Below, in pieces: positions 36,080 through 47,229 of a stretch of DNA of 64,000 nucleotides (its first letter is position 1; each line of letters begins with the position of its first letter). Below the pieces are notes generated by a model. The model was not told the origin of the DNA. It made no database searches and saw only the letters and a list, made by a program, of their open reading frames with translations. Source of the stretch: Oscillospiraceae bacterium (GTDB lineage Bacteria; Bacillota; Clostridia; Oscillospirales; Oscillospiraceae); NCBI GenBank assembly GCA_015068065.1, contig SVLE01000002.1:1-64000 (forward strand). Direction: 5' to 3'. A program made the translations under genes and the position numbers.

Positions 36080-38704
36080 TTACATGGTCTTGAGCTGCTC
36101 CTCCAGCTTGGCAACCAGTTCGGCCAGCTTTCCGGCGCGCTCCTTCTCAGCCTCCACCACATTGGCGGGAGCCTTGTTCACAAATCCGGGATTGGACAGC
36201 TTAGCGTTCAGCTTGGCAAGCTCGTCGGAATTCTTCTTCAGTTCCTTCTGGATTCGAGCCTTCTCCTTTTCCAGATCCACCAGCTCACCCATGGGGATGA
36301 ACAGCTGAGCCACGTGGGTGACGATGACCACCTGACCGGCGGCATCGGGAGCCTGGTCGGCAGGGACGATGGACACCTCGCTGGCGTAACCCAGTCGTTT
36401 CAGGAAGGGAATGCCGGCAGCAAACACATCCTGCTGGGCTGTAGCCACAGTGAGCTGAGCCTTCTTGGAGGGGGGCACATTCATCTCGGCGCGGCGGGTA
36501 CGGATGGCTCGGATGGCGTCCATGACCAGCTCCAGTGCCTTCTCCTCCTCTGCAAAGGCCAGATCCTCGCGGTACTCGGGCCACTGCTGCAGCATGAGGA
36601 AGTCACCCTCGTGGGGCAGAGCCTGCCAGATCTCCTCGGTGATGAAAGGCATGAAGGGATGCAGCAGCTTCAGGATCTGGGTCAGCACGTAGCACAGCAC
36701 CTGCTGAGCGCGGACCTTGCTGTCCTCGTCCTCGCCCTGCAGGCGGGACTTGGTCAGCTCGATATACCAGTCGCAGTAGCTGTCCCAGATGAAGTCGTAC
36801 ACCTTCTGAGCGGCCACGCCCAGCTCGTACTTATCCATATTCTCCGTTACATCGGGGATCAGGCTGTTCAGCTTGGACAGGATCCACTTATCCTCCAGCT
36901 CCAGCTTCTCGGGCAGCTCGCACTTGTCGATGGTCAGGTTCATCATCAGGAAGCGGCTGGCGTTCCAAATCTTGTTGGCAAAGTTGCGCATGGCCTCACA
37001 CCGCTCGGTGTAGAAGCGCATATCGTTGCCTGGGCTGTTGCCGGTAACCAGATTGAAGCGCAGGGCGTCCGCGCCATAGGTCTCGGCGATCTCCAGGGGG
37101 TCAATGCCGTTGCCCAGAGACTTGGACATCTTGCGGCCCTTGTCGTCACGGACCAGACCGTGGATAAATACAGTGTGGAAGGGAGGCATCTTGGTCTGCT
37201 CACAGGCGGAGAAGATCATACGGGCCACCCAGAAGAAGATGATGTCATAGCCGGTGACCAGCACATCGGTGGGGTAGAAGTACTTCAGATCCTCGCTGTC
37301 CTCGGGCCAGCCCAGAGTGGAGAAAGGCCACAGAGCGGAGGAGAACCAGGTATCCAGCACATCGGGGTCGCGCTCGATGTTCTTGGAGTGGCAGTGGGCG
37401 CACTCGGTGGCATCTTCGCGGCTGACGGTCATCTTGCCACAGTCGGCACAGTACCACACGGGGATCTGGTGACCCCACCACAACTGACGGGAAATACACC
37501 AGTCGTGGACGTTTTCCATCCAGTTCAGATAGGTCTTGGAGAAGCGGTCGGGAACGAACTTGGTCTCTCCCTCGGCTACCACGCGGATGGCCTCCTTGGC
37601 CAGAGGCTCCATCTTCACGAACCATTGGGCGGAGATGATGGGCTCCACGTCGGTGGAGCAGCGATAGCAGGTGCCCACGTTGTGGGAGTAGTCCTCGATC
37701 TTCTCCATCAGGCCCAGGCGTTCCATCTCGGCGATGACCGCCTTACGGGCCTCGTAGCGGTCCATGCCCTCGAACATGCCGCCCTCGGCGTTGACCACGC
37801 CGTTGTCGTCCAGCACGCGGATGGTGTCCAGATTGTGGCGCAGGCCCACCTCGAAGTCGTTGGGGTCGTGGGCGGGGGTCATCTTCACACAGCCGGAACC
37901 GAAGTCCATCTCCACATACTCGTCGGCCACGATGGGGATCTCACGGTTCATGATGGGCAGCAGGACCTTCTTTCCCACCAGATGCTGATAACGCTCGTCG
38001 TTGGGGTTCACGGCCACGCCGGTGTCGCCCATCATGGTCTCGGGACGGGTGGTAGCCACCACCAGATAGCCAGAGCCGTCGGCCAGAGGATAGCGCATGT
38101 GCCACATGTGACCGGGCTTATCCTTGTACTCCACCTCGGCATCGGACAGAGCGGTGGTACACTTGGGGCACCAGTTGATGATGCGGCTGCCCTTATAGAT
38201 CAGGCCCTTTTCATACAGGGACACGAACACCTCGCGCACGGCCTTGGAGCAGCCCTCGTCCATGGTGAAACGGGAGCGATCCCAGTCGCAGGAGGCGCCC
38301 ATCTTCTTCTGCTGGGCCACGATGCGGTTGCCATACTTGTTCTTCCAGTCCCACACACGCTCCAGGAACTTGTCACGGCCCAAATCATAGCGGGTCAGAC
38401 CCTCCTCCACGCGCAGGGCCTCCTCCACCTTAATCTGGGTAGCAATGCCGGCGTGGTCGGTTCCGGGCACCCACAGGGCGGCGTAGCCCTGCATGCGCTT
38501 AAAGCGGATCAGGATATCCTGCAGGGCACAGTCCATGGCATGACCCATGTGCAGCTGACCGGTAACGTTGGGAGGGGGCATAACGATGGTAAAGGGCTTC
38601 TTGGCCGGGTCGCGGTGACCCTTGAAGCAGCCGTTCTTCTCCCAGGCTTCGTAGATACGGGATTCCACTTCCTGAGGTTCATAAACCTTGGGCAGTTCTT
38701 TCAT
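36080..38704 (-). CDS. valS: Valyl-tRNA synthetase
   Basis: [36 protein letters not shown]-terminal coiled coil. Confidence 0.95.
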   Translation of the reverse strand: MKELPKVYEPQEVESRIYEAWEKNGCFKGHRDPAKKPFTIVMPPPNVTGQLHMGHAMDCALQDILIRFKRMQGYAALWVPGTDHAGIATQIKVEEALRVEEGLTRYDLGRDKFLERVWDWKNKYGNRIVAQQKKMGASCDWDRSRFTMDEGCSKAVREVFVSLYEKGLIYKGSRIINWCPKCTTALSDAEVEYKDKPGHMWHMRYPLADGSGYLVVATTRPETMMGDTGVAVNPNDERYQHLVGKKVLLPIMNREIPIVADEYVEMDFGSGCVKMTPAHDPNDFEVGLRHNLDTIRVLDDNGVVNAEGGMFEGMDRYEARKAVIAEMERLGLMEKIEDYSHNVGTCYRCSTDVEPIISAQWFVKMEPLAKEAIRVVAEGETKFVPDRFSKTYLNWMENVHDWCISRQLWWGHQIPVWYCADCGKMTVSREDATECAHCHSKNIERDPDVLDTWFSSALWPFSTLGWPEDSEDLKYFYPTDVLVTGYDIIFFWVARMIFSACEQTKMPPFHTVFIHGLVRDDKGRKMSKSLGNGIDPLEIAETYGADALRFNLVTGNSPGNDMRFYTERCEAMRNFANKIWNASRFLMMNLTIDKCELPEKLELEDKWILSKLNSLIPDVTENMDKYELGVAAQKVYDFIWDSYCDWYIELTKSRLQGEDEDSKVRAQQVLCYVLTQILKLLHPFMPFITEEIWQALPHEGDFLMLQQWPEYREDLAFAEEEKALELVMDAIRAIRTRRAEMNVPPSKKAQLTVATAQQDVFAAGIPFLKRLGYASEVSIVPADQAPDAAGQVVIVTHVAQLFIPMGELVDLEKEKARIQKELKKNSDELAKLNAKLSNPGFVNKAPANVVEAEKERAGKLAELVAKLEEQLKTM

Positions 38705-38719
38705 TTGTAATACACTCCT

Positions 38720-38985
38720 TTTCGGGGCACAAAAAATCGCCCCAAGCAATTTGCTCAGGGCGAATTATAAAATCCGCGGTACCACCTGAATTTCTCCTTA
38801 CGGAGACACTCGTTGCCTCTGTAACGGGAGGACCCGCCGTTTCCTACTTTGTTCAGAAACGAAGCTCCGGGACGACTTCCACCGCGCTGAAGACCGCCTT
38901 GCACCGTCCGGCGGCTCTCTGCACTTCAGGAGGGGGTGTACTGCTTCCCATCCAAGCTATTTACAGCTTAATAGTATATGAGATG
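38720..38985 (-). promoter_or_regulatory. T-box leader of valS (candidate Val specifier GUC)
   Basis: Minus strand has AGCAGTA, ...GGAAGTCGTCCCGGAGC..., the T-box antiterminator GGTGGTACCGCGG and a terminator GCCCTGAGCAAATTGCTTGGGGCGATTTTTT. Confidence 0.92.
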
Positions 38986-39020
38986 GTTTGAAATTTGTCA
39001 AGTGCTGAACAAAACGCAAT

Positions 39021-39052
39021 AAGACGACCCGCAACTACGGGTCGTCTTATGA
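39021..39052 (-). terminator. Terminator of mreB
   Basis: AAGACGACCCG-CAACTA-CGGGTCGTCTT. Confidence 0.65.
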
Positions 39053-39059
39053 TTACATA

Positions 39060-40115
39060 TCAATAGTTCATCTGCTTGCGGCGGGACAGGTTCATGGTGC
39101 CGTCCTGCATCTCGTCCAGGCTGTCCAGGCTCTTGCCGGTGCCGTAGGCCACACAGGAGATGGCATCGTCGGCCACGAGGGTCTGGATGCCGGTGTGGGA
39201 CTCGATCAGCTTGTCAAAGCCCCAGACAAGGCTTCCGCCGCCGGTCATCACAATACCGTTGGTGGAGATGTCGGCCACCAGTTCGGGAGGCGTACGCTCC
39301 AGAACGCCGTGAATGGCTTCCAGAATGTGGCTGGAAACCTCTTCAAAGGCTTCGATGGTCTCGCTGGAGGAAACGGTGAACTCACGGGGCAGACCGGTCA
39401 TCAGGCAACGGCCCTTGATCTGCATGGAGACCTCCTCGGGGCGGGGGAACACGCAGCCGATGGTCATTTTCAGTTCCTCAGCGGTACGCTCACCAATGAG
39501 CACATTGTACTTGCGGCGGATATACTTGATGATGGCCTCGTCAAACTTGTCGCCACCGGTCTTGATGGAGGCGGACTCCACCACACCGGACAGGGAGATG
39601 ACCGCGATGTCGGCCGTACCACCGCCGATGTCCACGATCATGTGGCCGTCGGGCTTGACGATGTCGATACCGGCACCGATGGCGGCAGCCACAGGCTCCT
39701 CGATCAGATAAACCTTGCGGGCACCGGCCTGAATACCCGCGTCGATGACGGCACGCTCCTCAACCTCGGTGATGCCGGAGGGCACACAGATGATCAGGCG
39801 GGGCTTGAAGATGCTCACGTTGCTCACCTTTTTGATGAACTCCTTGAGCATACGCTCGGTCATATCGTAGTCGGAGATGACGCCCTCACGCAGGGGACGC
39901 ATGGCCACGATGTTTCCGGGAGTACGGCCCAGCATGGCCTGAGCATCGGAGCCGACCTTGAGCAGCTTGCCGGTGTTCTTGTCCATGGCCACCACAGAGG
40001 GTTCACGCAGTACCACACCCTTGCCCTTGATATAAACCAGAATGGTAGCGGTACCCAAGTCGATACCGATATCCTTGCTAAACAGACCGCCGAACATTTT
40101 ATTGAAAATTCCCAT
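39060..40115 (-). CDS. mreB: Rod shape-determining protein MreB/Mbl
   Basis: KDIGIDLGTATILVYIKGKGVVLREPSVVA; IDIVKPDGHMIVDIGGGTADIAVISL. Confidence 0.92.
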   Translation of the reverse strand: MGIFNKMFGGLFSKDIGIDLGTATILVYIKGKGVVLREPSVVAMDKNTGKLLKVGSDAQAMLGRTPGNIVAMRPLREGVISDYDMTERMLKEFIKKVSNVSIFKPRLIICVPSGITEVEERAVIDAGIQAGARKVYLIEEPVAAAIGAGIDIVKPDGHMIVDIGGGTADIAVISLSGVVESASIKTGGDKFDEAIIKYIRRKYNVLIGERTAEELKMTIGCVFPRPEEVSMQIKGRCLMTGLPREFTVSSSETIEAFEEVSSHILEAIHGVLERTPPELVADISTNGIVMTGGGSLVWGFDKLIESHTGIQTLVADDAISCVAYGTGKSLDSLDEMQDGTMNLSRRKQMNY

Positions 40116-40254
40116 AATCACACCTATTTCCTTTACGCAAATACGCGTATTGTTTCCGTTTTATCAGGACGGCATCCCGCCGTGATTCTTTGCCCAAGTA
40201 TTATATCGGTTTACGGCGCGCATTTCAACCGAAATTTATGAAGATTTCCTGAAT

Positions 40255-40917
40255 TTATGTTTTTCCATCCACTCCGGCCATAGCCAGTGTAACACAAACC
40301 ACCCGCTCTGCTCCCGCGCCGCGCAAAATTCGAGCGCATTCGGACAGGGTGGCACCGGTGGTCACCACATCGTCCACCAGCAGGACACGTTCTCCCCGCA
40401 TTTGCAAACTAGGGAGCGGCACATACGCGCCCAGCACATTGGCCCGGCGCTCGCTCTCTCCTTTTAATCCGGACTGTGCCTTTGTGTCCCGAATCTTTTT
40501 CAGCATAGGCTTGCAGGGCATGTCCAGCTGCTGCGCCAGACGCTCCGCCAGAAGCCGTGACTGATCGTATCCTCGACTGCGCAGGCGTTTCCTGCTCAGT
40601 GGCACCCATGAGATCACATCAAACTGTCCCTGCAGGCGATCGGCCACACACTGGGCCATAAGCGTGGCATAGGGCCGTGCGTAGGCCCGCACGCCGGAAA
40701 ATTTGTACCTGTGGTGAGACTGACGCACCTCGTCCTGATACCACAGGGGCGCGGTACACAGGTCGACAAATTCCAATTTTCGCTCTGCCGGCTTCCCCTG
40801 AGCCCAGGGCAGATTGCGCTGGCAATCCGGGCACAGCAAAGCTTGCCCATCCTCCAGCAATTTTCTGCAGAAAGGGCATTTAGGTGGGAACAACAAGTCC
40901 AGAAGCACGGGAATCAT
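40255..40917 (-). CDS. comF: ComF-family phosphoribosyltransferase-like protein
   Basis: N-terminal CPFC...CPDC; C-terminal VLLVDDVVTTGATLSECARIL PRPP-binding motif. Confidence 0.88.
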   Translation of the reverse strand: MIPVLLDLLFPPKCPFCRKLLEDGQALLCPDCQRNLPWAQGKPAERKLEFVDLCTAPLWYQDEVRQSHHRYKFSGVRAYARPYATLMAQCVADRLQGQFDVISWVPLSRKRLRSRGYDQSRLLAERLAQQLDMPCKPMLKKIRDTKAQSGLKGESERRANVLGAYVPLPSLQMRGERVLLVDDVVTTGATLSECARILRGAGAERVVCVTLAMAGVDGKT

Positions 40918-40920
40918 GGT

Positions 40921-41103
40921 TTAGTCTTTCAAATCCTCCGTCTGGATGGGGCCGTGCTCTTTTTCAAAGTCACGCACACACTTTTGGATCAAATAAAGGA
41001 TTTGGCCACTCATCGTGCGTCCCTCTGCCCCGGCCACAAAGCGAAATCGGTCATGCAAATCTGTATTCATCCGAATACTTAGATGCGTTTTATCTTTTTT
41101 CAT
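40921..41103 (-). CDS. Small Arc/RHH-like DNA-binding protein
   Basis: MKKDKTHLSIRMNTDLHDRFRFVAGAEGRTMSGQILYLIQKCVRDFEK fits the ribbon-helix-helix pattern. Confidence 0.65.
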   Translation of the reverse strand: MKKDKTHLSIRMNTDLHDRFRFVAGAEGRTMSGQILYLIQKCVRDFEKEHGPIQTEDLKD

Positions 41104-41225
41104 GCCTGACACCCCTTTGTTTGGTATGTATCAAGCATAATTTCTACACTAAGAAAAAATTTATTCTTAGTGCATTTTTACGGCTTATTTTTTAATGTTA
41201 TTTCGCCGCTACGCGGCGAAACTCC

Positions 41226-43439
41226 TCAATTCCCCGCAATCAGCGCCAGCCGTGCCCTCAGGCCGGAATAGCGACGGGTCTGGCGGTCATTTTCCACCAT
41301 CCGGGCCACTACAGTTTCATCGCCCACAATGATAAATAGCTCCTTGGCCCGGGTGATGGCGGTGTACAGCACTCCCCGGGTCATCAGCACGGGCGCTCCG
41401 TCTACGGCGGCCAGAATCACCGCCCGATACTCGCTGCCCTGGGCCTTATGTACAGTAACGGCATAGGCAGGCTCCAGTTCCCCCAGCATATCCGGGGTGT
41501 ACTCCACCTCCCGGCCATCAAAGTCCACGGTGATCACTTCCCCTCTGGGGGCCATGGCAGTGATGCGCCCGATGTCACCATTGAAGACACCCATCCCCGA
41601 CTGTCCGCTCTCCGCCTCCCGCCAGAGGATGTCATAATTGTTTTTGACCTGCATCACCCGGTCACCCAATCGGAAGATATACTCCCCGAACCGTCGCTCC
41701 CCTTTACGCTCCCCGGGTGGGTTGAGGGCATCCTGCAGCGCCCGGTTCAGGGCGGCAGTGCCTGTCCCCCGCCGCCGGGTGGGGGACAGCACCTGGATTT
41801 GGTCGGCAGGGATCCCCATCCGCTCAGGCAGACGCCGTCGGCACAGGTCTACAATGGTCTGCTCTGCGGCAACAGCGTCAGTTCTGCTCAGGAAAAAGAA
41901 GTCATTGTTGTTGGTCCGCAGGTCAGGCATCTGCCCGCCATTGACCATGTGTGCGCTGCGCACAATGGAGCTTTGGGCCGCCTGCCGGAAAATTTCGGTC
42001 AGGCGCACCGTGGGTATTGCCCCGCTGCGGATCAGATCGGCAAACACGCAGCCCGGCCCCACCGAGGGCAGCTGATCCGGGTCGCCCACCAGAACAAGGC
42101 GGCAATCCTCCCGCAGAGCATCCAGCAGAGCCGCCATTAGCGTGACATCCACCATGGAGGTTTCGTCCACAATGACTGCGTCCGCCGCCAGTGGATCGTC
42201 GGCGTTTCGGCTAAATACCAGCCGCCCGCTGTGCGGGTCAAAGCCTGTCTCCAACAGCCGGTGAATGGTGGCCGCCTCCGTGCCGCACAACTCTCCCAGC
42301 CGCTTGGCCGCGCGCCCGGTGGGTGCGGCAAGGGCGGTATCCAGCCCCATGCTGTCAAACAGGGCCAGCACGCCCCGCAGGGTGGTGGTCTTACCGGTAC
42401 CCGGACCGCCGGTGAGCAGCATGACCTGTCTGCAGGCGGCCAGCTCCACCGCCTCCACCTGCTGGGGCGCATAGGTCATCCCCTGCTCCTTCTGGATGCG
42501 GCGCAGCAGTTTTTCCATATTACTGGGCGGGTTCAGCTGCTGATCGCTCATGACACTCAGTCGCTGGGCAACAAAGGTCTCCGCCGCGTACAAATCGGCA
42601 AGGTAGACCGCCGTCTCCCCCGCCACCTGATCCTGTACCGCCTCGCCCCGCTCCAGCAGGGCATCCAGACAAATCTCCAGACTTTCCTCAGACACCTCGG
42701 CAAGCTGGGCGGTGGCCCACAGCAGCTTGTTCCGGGGCAAAAAGGTATGCCCGTTATTCAGATTATGGGCCAACTCAAACAGCAGAGCAGCCTCCAGCCG
42801 CAACGGGTCATCCACCCCCACGCCCAGAGCGTCGCCCAGCATATCCGCCGTGGCAAAATCCACCCCAAGTTCCTCGCTGACCAGCACATAGGGATTGGCG
42901 CGGATCACATCCATAGCCACGTTTCCCCACTGGCGGTACAAAGCCGTCCCCAGCTCTACAGGCAGGCCGTGGGCGGACAGAAATTCCAAAAGTCGGCGCA
43001 TCCCCATCTGCTGACGGAACGCCTCGCTCATGGCCTGCGCCCGCTTGAGGGTAATGCCCTTGATTCTGGTCAGCTTCTCCGGTTCCCACTCCAGAATGTC
43101 CAGAGCTTCCTCACCAAACTCCTCCACCATGCGCCGGGCGGTGGATTCCCCTATCCCCTTGACTACACCAGAAGACAAGTAGTGGAATACTTCTTTCACG
43201 CCACGGGGCAGACGGCGTTCGATGCTCTCGGCCTTGAACTGCTCCCCGTAAGAGGGGTGGCGCACCCAGCTGCCCCGGACAGACAGGGATTCTCCGGGCG
43301 CCACGCCGGGCATACAGCCCACCACCGTGGTCTCCCCCTGTCCTGCGTCCAGCCGCAGGATGGTGTAGCCGTTTTCTTCGTTTTGGAAGATGATAGAGGA
43401 CACGGTTCCCTCTATGAGATTCAGATTCTGTTCCTCCAT
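41226..43439 (-). CDS. recD2: ATP-dependent RecD2 helicase
   Basis: 737 aa; TGGPGTGKTTTLRGVL, VDETSMVDVTLMAALL, YAVTVHKAQGSEY. Confidence 0.92.
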   Translation of the reverse strand: MEEQNLNLIEGTVSSIIFQNEENGYTILRLDAGQGETTVVGCMPGVAPGESLSVRGSWVRHPSYGEQFKAESIERRLPRGVKEVFHYLSSGVVKGIGESTARRMVEEFGEEALDILEWEPEKLTRIKGITLKRAQAMSEAFRQQMGMRRLLEFLSAHGLPVELGTALYRQWGNVAMDVIRANPYVLVSEELGVDFATADMLGDALGVGVDDPLRLEAALLFELAHNLNNGHTFLPRNKLLWATAQLAEVSEESLEICLDALLERGEAVQDQVAGETAVYLADLYAAETFVAQRLSVMSDQQLNPPSNMEKLLRRIQKEQGMTYAPQQVEAVELAACRQVMLLTGGPGTGKTTTLRGVLALFDSMGLDTALAAPTGRAAKRLGELCGTEAATIHRLLETGFDPHSGRLVFSRNADDPLAADAVIVDETSMVDVTLMAALLDALREDCRLVLVGDPDQLPSVGPGCVFADLIRSGAIPTVRLTEIFRQAAQSSIVRSAHMVNGGQMPDLRTNNNDFFFLSRTDAVAAEQTIVDLCRRRLPERMGIPADQIQVLSPTRRRGTGTAALNRALQDALNPPGERKGERRFGEYIFRLGDRVMQVKNNYDILWREAESGQSGMGVFNGDIGRITAMAPRGEVITVDFDGREVEYTPDMLGELEPAYAVTVHKAQGSEYRAVILAAVDGAPVLMTRGVLYTAITRAKELFIIVGDETVVARMVENDRQTRRYSGLRARLALIAGN

Positions 43440-43452
43440 CAGCTTCCCCCCT

Positions 43453-43794
43453 TCAGCCTTTGTCCATGCGCTGTTCCAATTCCTCACGGGTACACAGGGT
43501 CAGTACCGGATATCGCCCGGCCAGACGGGCGGCCAGCGCCCGCCCCTCTTCGTTCAGGCCAACATCGGCAATCATCACGGTGCACCGCAGCAGCCCACAC
43601 TCCTGTAACCACACAAGGCTGCGCACCCGCTGTTCCAGTTCCTCGCCTGCGCCAACGCCCCACACCACTGCCATGGTTCCCCGAGCCGAGTGAGGACGCA
43701 GCATTTTGCTGTAAAGCAAACAAACTACACAGCACAGTCCTGCCATGCAAGCAAGAGCCAGAACACTTCCAAAAAACACGTACACTGCACCCAC
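43453..43794 (-). CDS. Hypothetical protein with N-terminal TM
   Basis: 113-aa ORF fitting tightly between recD2 and the small multidrug export gene. Confidence 0.6.
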   Translation of the reverse strand: MGAVYVFFGSVLALACMAGLCCVVCLLYSKMLRPHSARGTMAVVWGVGAGEELEQRVRSLVWLQECGLLRCTVMIADVGLNEEGRALAARLAGRYPVLTLCTREELEQRMDKG

Positions 43795-43834
43795 CTCCGG
43801 CTCATTCTATGAAATGCGCCGGACAGATGTGTTT

Positions 43835-44335
43835 TTATGCAATTGCCCCGGAAAACAGGTTGATTCCCACATGGGTCAGTGCCAGCATGATGCACCCGGC
43901 GGTAATGACCCCCAAGACAACAGCAGGCAGCGCCTTTTTCAGGCGCATGTCCAGAAAGGCCGCCACCAGAGAGCCTGTCCACGCGCCCGTTCCGGGCAGC
44001 GGGATGGCCACAAACAGCCACAGACCGATATGCTGATACTTCAGCATGGTAGCCCCTTTCAAATGGGCCTTGGCCTCCAGCTTGTCCACCACCCCGTTCA
44101 GCCGGGGCATATAGCGGCGCATCAAGGCAAAAATACGCCGAATAAACACGATGATAAAGGGCGCGGGGATCAGATTTCCGATCACAGCCGCCGGGAACGC
44201 CAGATGATAAGGCAACCCCAGCGCCACTCCAAAAGGCAGTCCGCCGCGCAGTTCGATGATGGGGATCATAGACACCAGCATGGTAAATACAAACTGTCCC
44301 GCCGTGGTATCCGTCAGCCACTCAAACAGTTCCAT
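43835..44335 (-). CDS. Small multi-drug export family membrane protein
   Basis: MIPIIELRGGLPFGVALGLPYHLAFPAAVIGNLIPAPFI; PLPGTGAWTGSLVA. Confidence 0.8.
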   Translation of the reverse strand: MELFEWLTDTTAGQFVFTMLVSMIPIIELRGGLPFGVALGLPYHLAFPAAVIGNLIPAPFIIVFIRRIFALMRRYMPRLNGVVDKLEAKAHLKGATMLKYQHIGLWLFVAIPLPGTGAWTGSLVAAFLDMRLKKALPAVVLGVITAGCIMLALTHVGINLFSGAIA

Positions 44336-44376
44336 GGTGATTTTCCGCCTCTCTTTTTCTGTAAAGTGTTATCGCT

Positions 44377-47211
44377 TTAATGTTCTTGTCGTAGCATCCG
44401 TTTCAGGTATTTCCCCGTATAAGATCCCGGGCACGCAGCCACCTGCTCCGGCGTCCCCACACAGACGATGCTTCCACCGCCGTCGCCTCCCTCGGGGCCA
44501 AGGTCGATGATGTGGTCAGCTGTCTTAATCACATCCAGATTATGCTCGATGACCACTACGGTGTTCCCCGCATCCACCAGACGCTGAAGTACCTCGATCA
44601 GCTTCTGCACATCGGCAGAGTGCAAGCCGGTGGTGGGCTCATCCAGAATATAAATGGTCCGCCCAGTGGAGCGTTTGGACAGCTCCGTGGCCAGCTTGAC
44701 ACGCTGGGCTTCACCGCCGGACAGAGTGGTGGACGCCTGTCCCAGCTTCACATAGCCCAGTCCCACATCCACCAGGGTCTGCAGGCGGCTATAGATGCGG
44801 GGCAGGTTTTCGAAGAAGGGCAGCGCCTCGTCCACCGTCATCTCCAGGACCTCGTAAATGTTCTTGCCCTTGTAGCGCACCTCCAGCGTCTCCCGGTTGT
44901 AGCGGCGTCCCTTACACACCTCGCAGGGGACGTAGATATCGGGCAGGAAGTGCATCTCGATCTTCAGCAGGCCGTCTCCCTGACAGGCCTCGCACCGTCC
45001 GCCCCGGGTATTGAAGGAAAACCGGCCCGGACCGTAACCCCGGCTTTTGGCATCGGGGGTAGAAGAGAACAGGTCGCGGATGTCGTTGAACAGGCCCGTA
45101 TAGGTGGCCGGGTTGGAACGGGGCGTGCGGCCGATGGGAGACTGGTCGATATTAATGACCTTATCCAGATACTCCTCGCCCTCTATGTGCTCATGCTTAC
45201 CCGCCCGGGTTTTGGTGCGGTTCAGATCCGCCCCCAGTTTTTTATAGAGGATCTCATTGACCAGCGAGGACTTGCCGCTACCGGACACACCGGTAACGCA
45301 GGTAAAGGTCTCCAGCGGGAATTCCACATCCACACCGCGCAGATTGTTCTCCGCCGCTCCCACAACGCGCAGGCTCTTTCCATTTCCACTCCGCCGCTTG
45401 ATTGGCACAGGAATTTTTTTGCGTCCGGACAGGTAGTCGCCGGTGACGGACTCGTGGCAGGCCATGACCTCTTCCGGCGTGCCCGCCGCCACGATATAGC
45501 CGCCGTGGATACCCGCGCCGGGGCCCACATCCACGATATAATCTGCCGCGCGCATGGTATCCTCGTCATGCTCCACCACCAGCAGAGTGTTGCCCAGATC
45601 CCGCAGTCGCTTCAGCGTCTCAAGCAGTTTATCGTTATCCCGCTGATGCAGTCCGATGGATGGCTCGTCCAGAATGTAGAGCACACCCATCAGGGAGGAA
45701 CCGATCTGGGTGGCCAGTCGGATGCGCTGGCTCTCGCCGCCGGACAGGGTTGCAGCTCCACGGGAGAGGGTCAGATACTGCAGGCCCACACTGCTCAAAA
45801 AGCCCAGACGAGCCTTAATTTCCTTTAAAATCCGTTCGGCAATGAGCATCTGGGTATCGGTCAATTTCAGCCCATCCACAAACGCCAGCGCATCGGTCAC
45901 CGATTTGTCGCAGAACCGGTCGATGGACAGGTCGCCCACTGTCACCGCCAGCGACTCTCTGCGCAGACGGCGACCTTGACAGTCGGGGCAGGGAGACTGG
46001 GACATGCACTCCTCCAGTTCCCGCTTCACGGCGTCGGACTGGGTCTCGCGGTAGCGGCGCTCCAGATTGTTGCAGATACCCTCAAAGGCTTGATAGAGGG
46101 TCCCCTGTCCCCGGGGCTGGTCATAAAACAGCTGAAGCTTCTCCCCGTTGGTGCCGTAGAGGATCACGTCGATAACCTCCTGCGGCAGATCCTTGACCGG
46201 GGAGTTCAGCTTGAATTTGTAGCGCTTGGCAAGTGCATCGAAATACATACGGCAGATGCCGTCAGACTTGATGGAATTCCAGCCGGAGGCGGTGATGGCC
46301 CCCTCCAGAATGGACAGGTTTTTATTGGGGATGATGAGATCCGGGTCTACCTTCAGCTGAGCACCCAGTCCGGTACAGGCCGGGCAGGCACCAAAGGGGT
46401 TGTTGAAGGAAAACATGCGGGGAGTCAGTTCCTCAATGGACACACCGCAGTCCTCACAGGCGTAGTTCTGGGAAAACAGGATGTCCCGGTCCTCCCCCAC
46501 GATGTTGACTACCACCAGTCCGCCAGACAGGTTGGAGGCAACCTCCACGCTGTCGGTCAGTCGGCGAGTGATGTCCTCCCGGATGACCAGACGGTCCACC
46601 ACCACCTCGATGTTGTGCTTTTTATTCTTATCCAGCGTGATCTCCTCGGACAGGTCGTACAGAGAACCATCTACCCGCACACGGACATAGCCGGACTTGC
46701 GGGCATCCTCAAAAATCTTCTGGTGCTCGCCCTTCTTGCCCCGGATGACGGGGGCCATGATCTGGATCCGGGTGGCCTCGGGCAGGGCAACGACCTGATC
46801 AATAATCTGGTCAATGGTCTGCTGTTGGATCTCCTTGCCGCACTTGGGGCAGTGAGGCGTGCCCACTCTGGCCCACAAAAGACGCAGATAGTCATAGATC
46901 TCCGTCACCGTACCCACTGTAGAACGTGGGTTCTTGCTGGTGGTCTTCTGGTCAATGGAAATGGCGGGGCTCAGTCCGTCGATATAGTCCACATCCGGCT
47001 TTTCCATCTGCCCCAAAAACATCCGGGCATAGGAGGACAGGGACTCCACGTAGCGGCGCTGTCCCTCGGCATAGATGGTATCAAAGGCCAAAGAGGACTT
47101 GCCCGAGCCGGACAGTCCGGTGAGCACCACCAGTTTATCTCTCGGGATTTCCACATCAATGTTTTTTAAGTTGTTCTCCCGGGCACCTCTGATATAGATC
47201 TTATCCTGCAT
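44377..47211 (-). CDS. uvrA: Excinuclease ABC subunit A
   Basis: [69 protein letters not shown]. Confidence 0.96.
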   Translation of the reverse strand: MQDKIYIRGARENNLKNIDVEIPRDKLVVLTGLSGSGKSSLAFDTIYAEGQRRYVESLSSYARMFLGQMEKPDVDYIDGLSPAISIDQKTTSKNPRSTVGTVTEIYDYLRLLWARVGTPHCPKCGKEIQQQTIDQIIDQVVALPEATRIQIMAPVIRGKKGEHQKIFEDARKSGYVRVRVDGSLYDLSEEITLDKNKKHNIEVVVDRLVIREDITRRLTDSVEVASNLSGGLVVVNIVGEDRDILFSQNYACEDCGVSIEELTPRMFSFNNPFGACPACTGLGAQLKVDPDLIIPNKNLSILEGAITASGWNSIKSDGICRMYFDALAKRYKFKLNSPVKDLPQEVIDVILYGTNGEKLQLFYDQPRGQGTLYQAFEGICNNLERRYRETQSDAVKRELEECMSQSPCPDCQGRRLRRESLAVTVGDLSIDRFCDKSVTDALAFVDGLKLTDTQMLIAERILKEIKARLGFLSSVGLQYLTLSRGAATLSGGESQRIRLATQIGSSLMGVLYILDEPSIGLHQRDNDKLLETLKRLRDLGNTLLVVEHDEDTMRAADYIVDVGPGAGIHGGYIVAAGTPEEVMACHESVTGDYLSGRKKIPVPIKRRSGNGKSLRVVGAAENNLRGVDVEFPLETFTCVTGVSGSGKSSLVNEILYKKLGADLNRTKTRAGKHEHIEGEEYLDKVINIDQSPIGRTPRSNPATYTGLFNDIRDLFSSTPDAKSRGYGPGRFSFNTRGGRCEACQGDGLLKIEMHFLPDIYVPCEVCKGRRYNRETLEVRYKGKNIYEVLEMTVDEALPFFENLPRIYSRLQTLVDVGLGYVKLGQASTTLSGGEAQRVKLATELSKRSTGRTIYILDEPTTGLHSADVQKLIEVLQRLVDAGNTVVVIEHNLDVIKTADHIIDLGPEGGDGGGSIVCVGTPEQVAACPGSYTGKYLKRMLRQEH

Positions 47212-47229
47212 AGGATGTTCTCCTTGTCC

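Noticed and set aside
36314-38710. 798-aa ORF antisense to valS
   Set aside because: Same shadow-ORF effect; the minus strand encodes an unambiguous valyl-tRNA synthetase.
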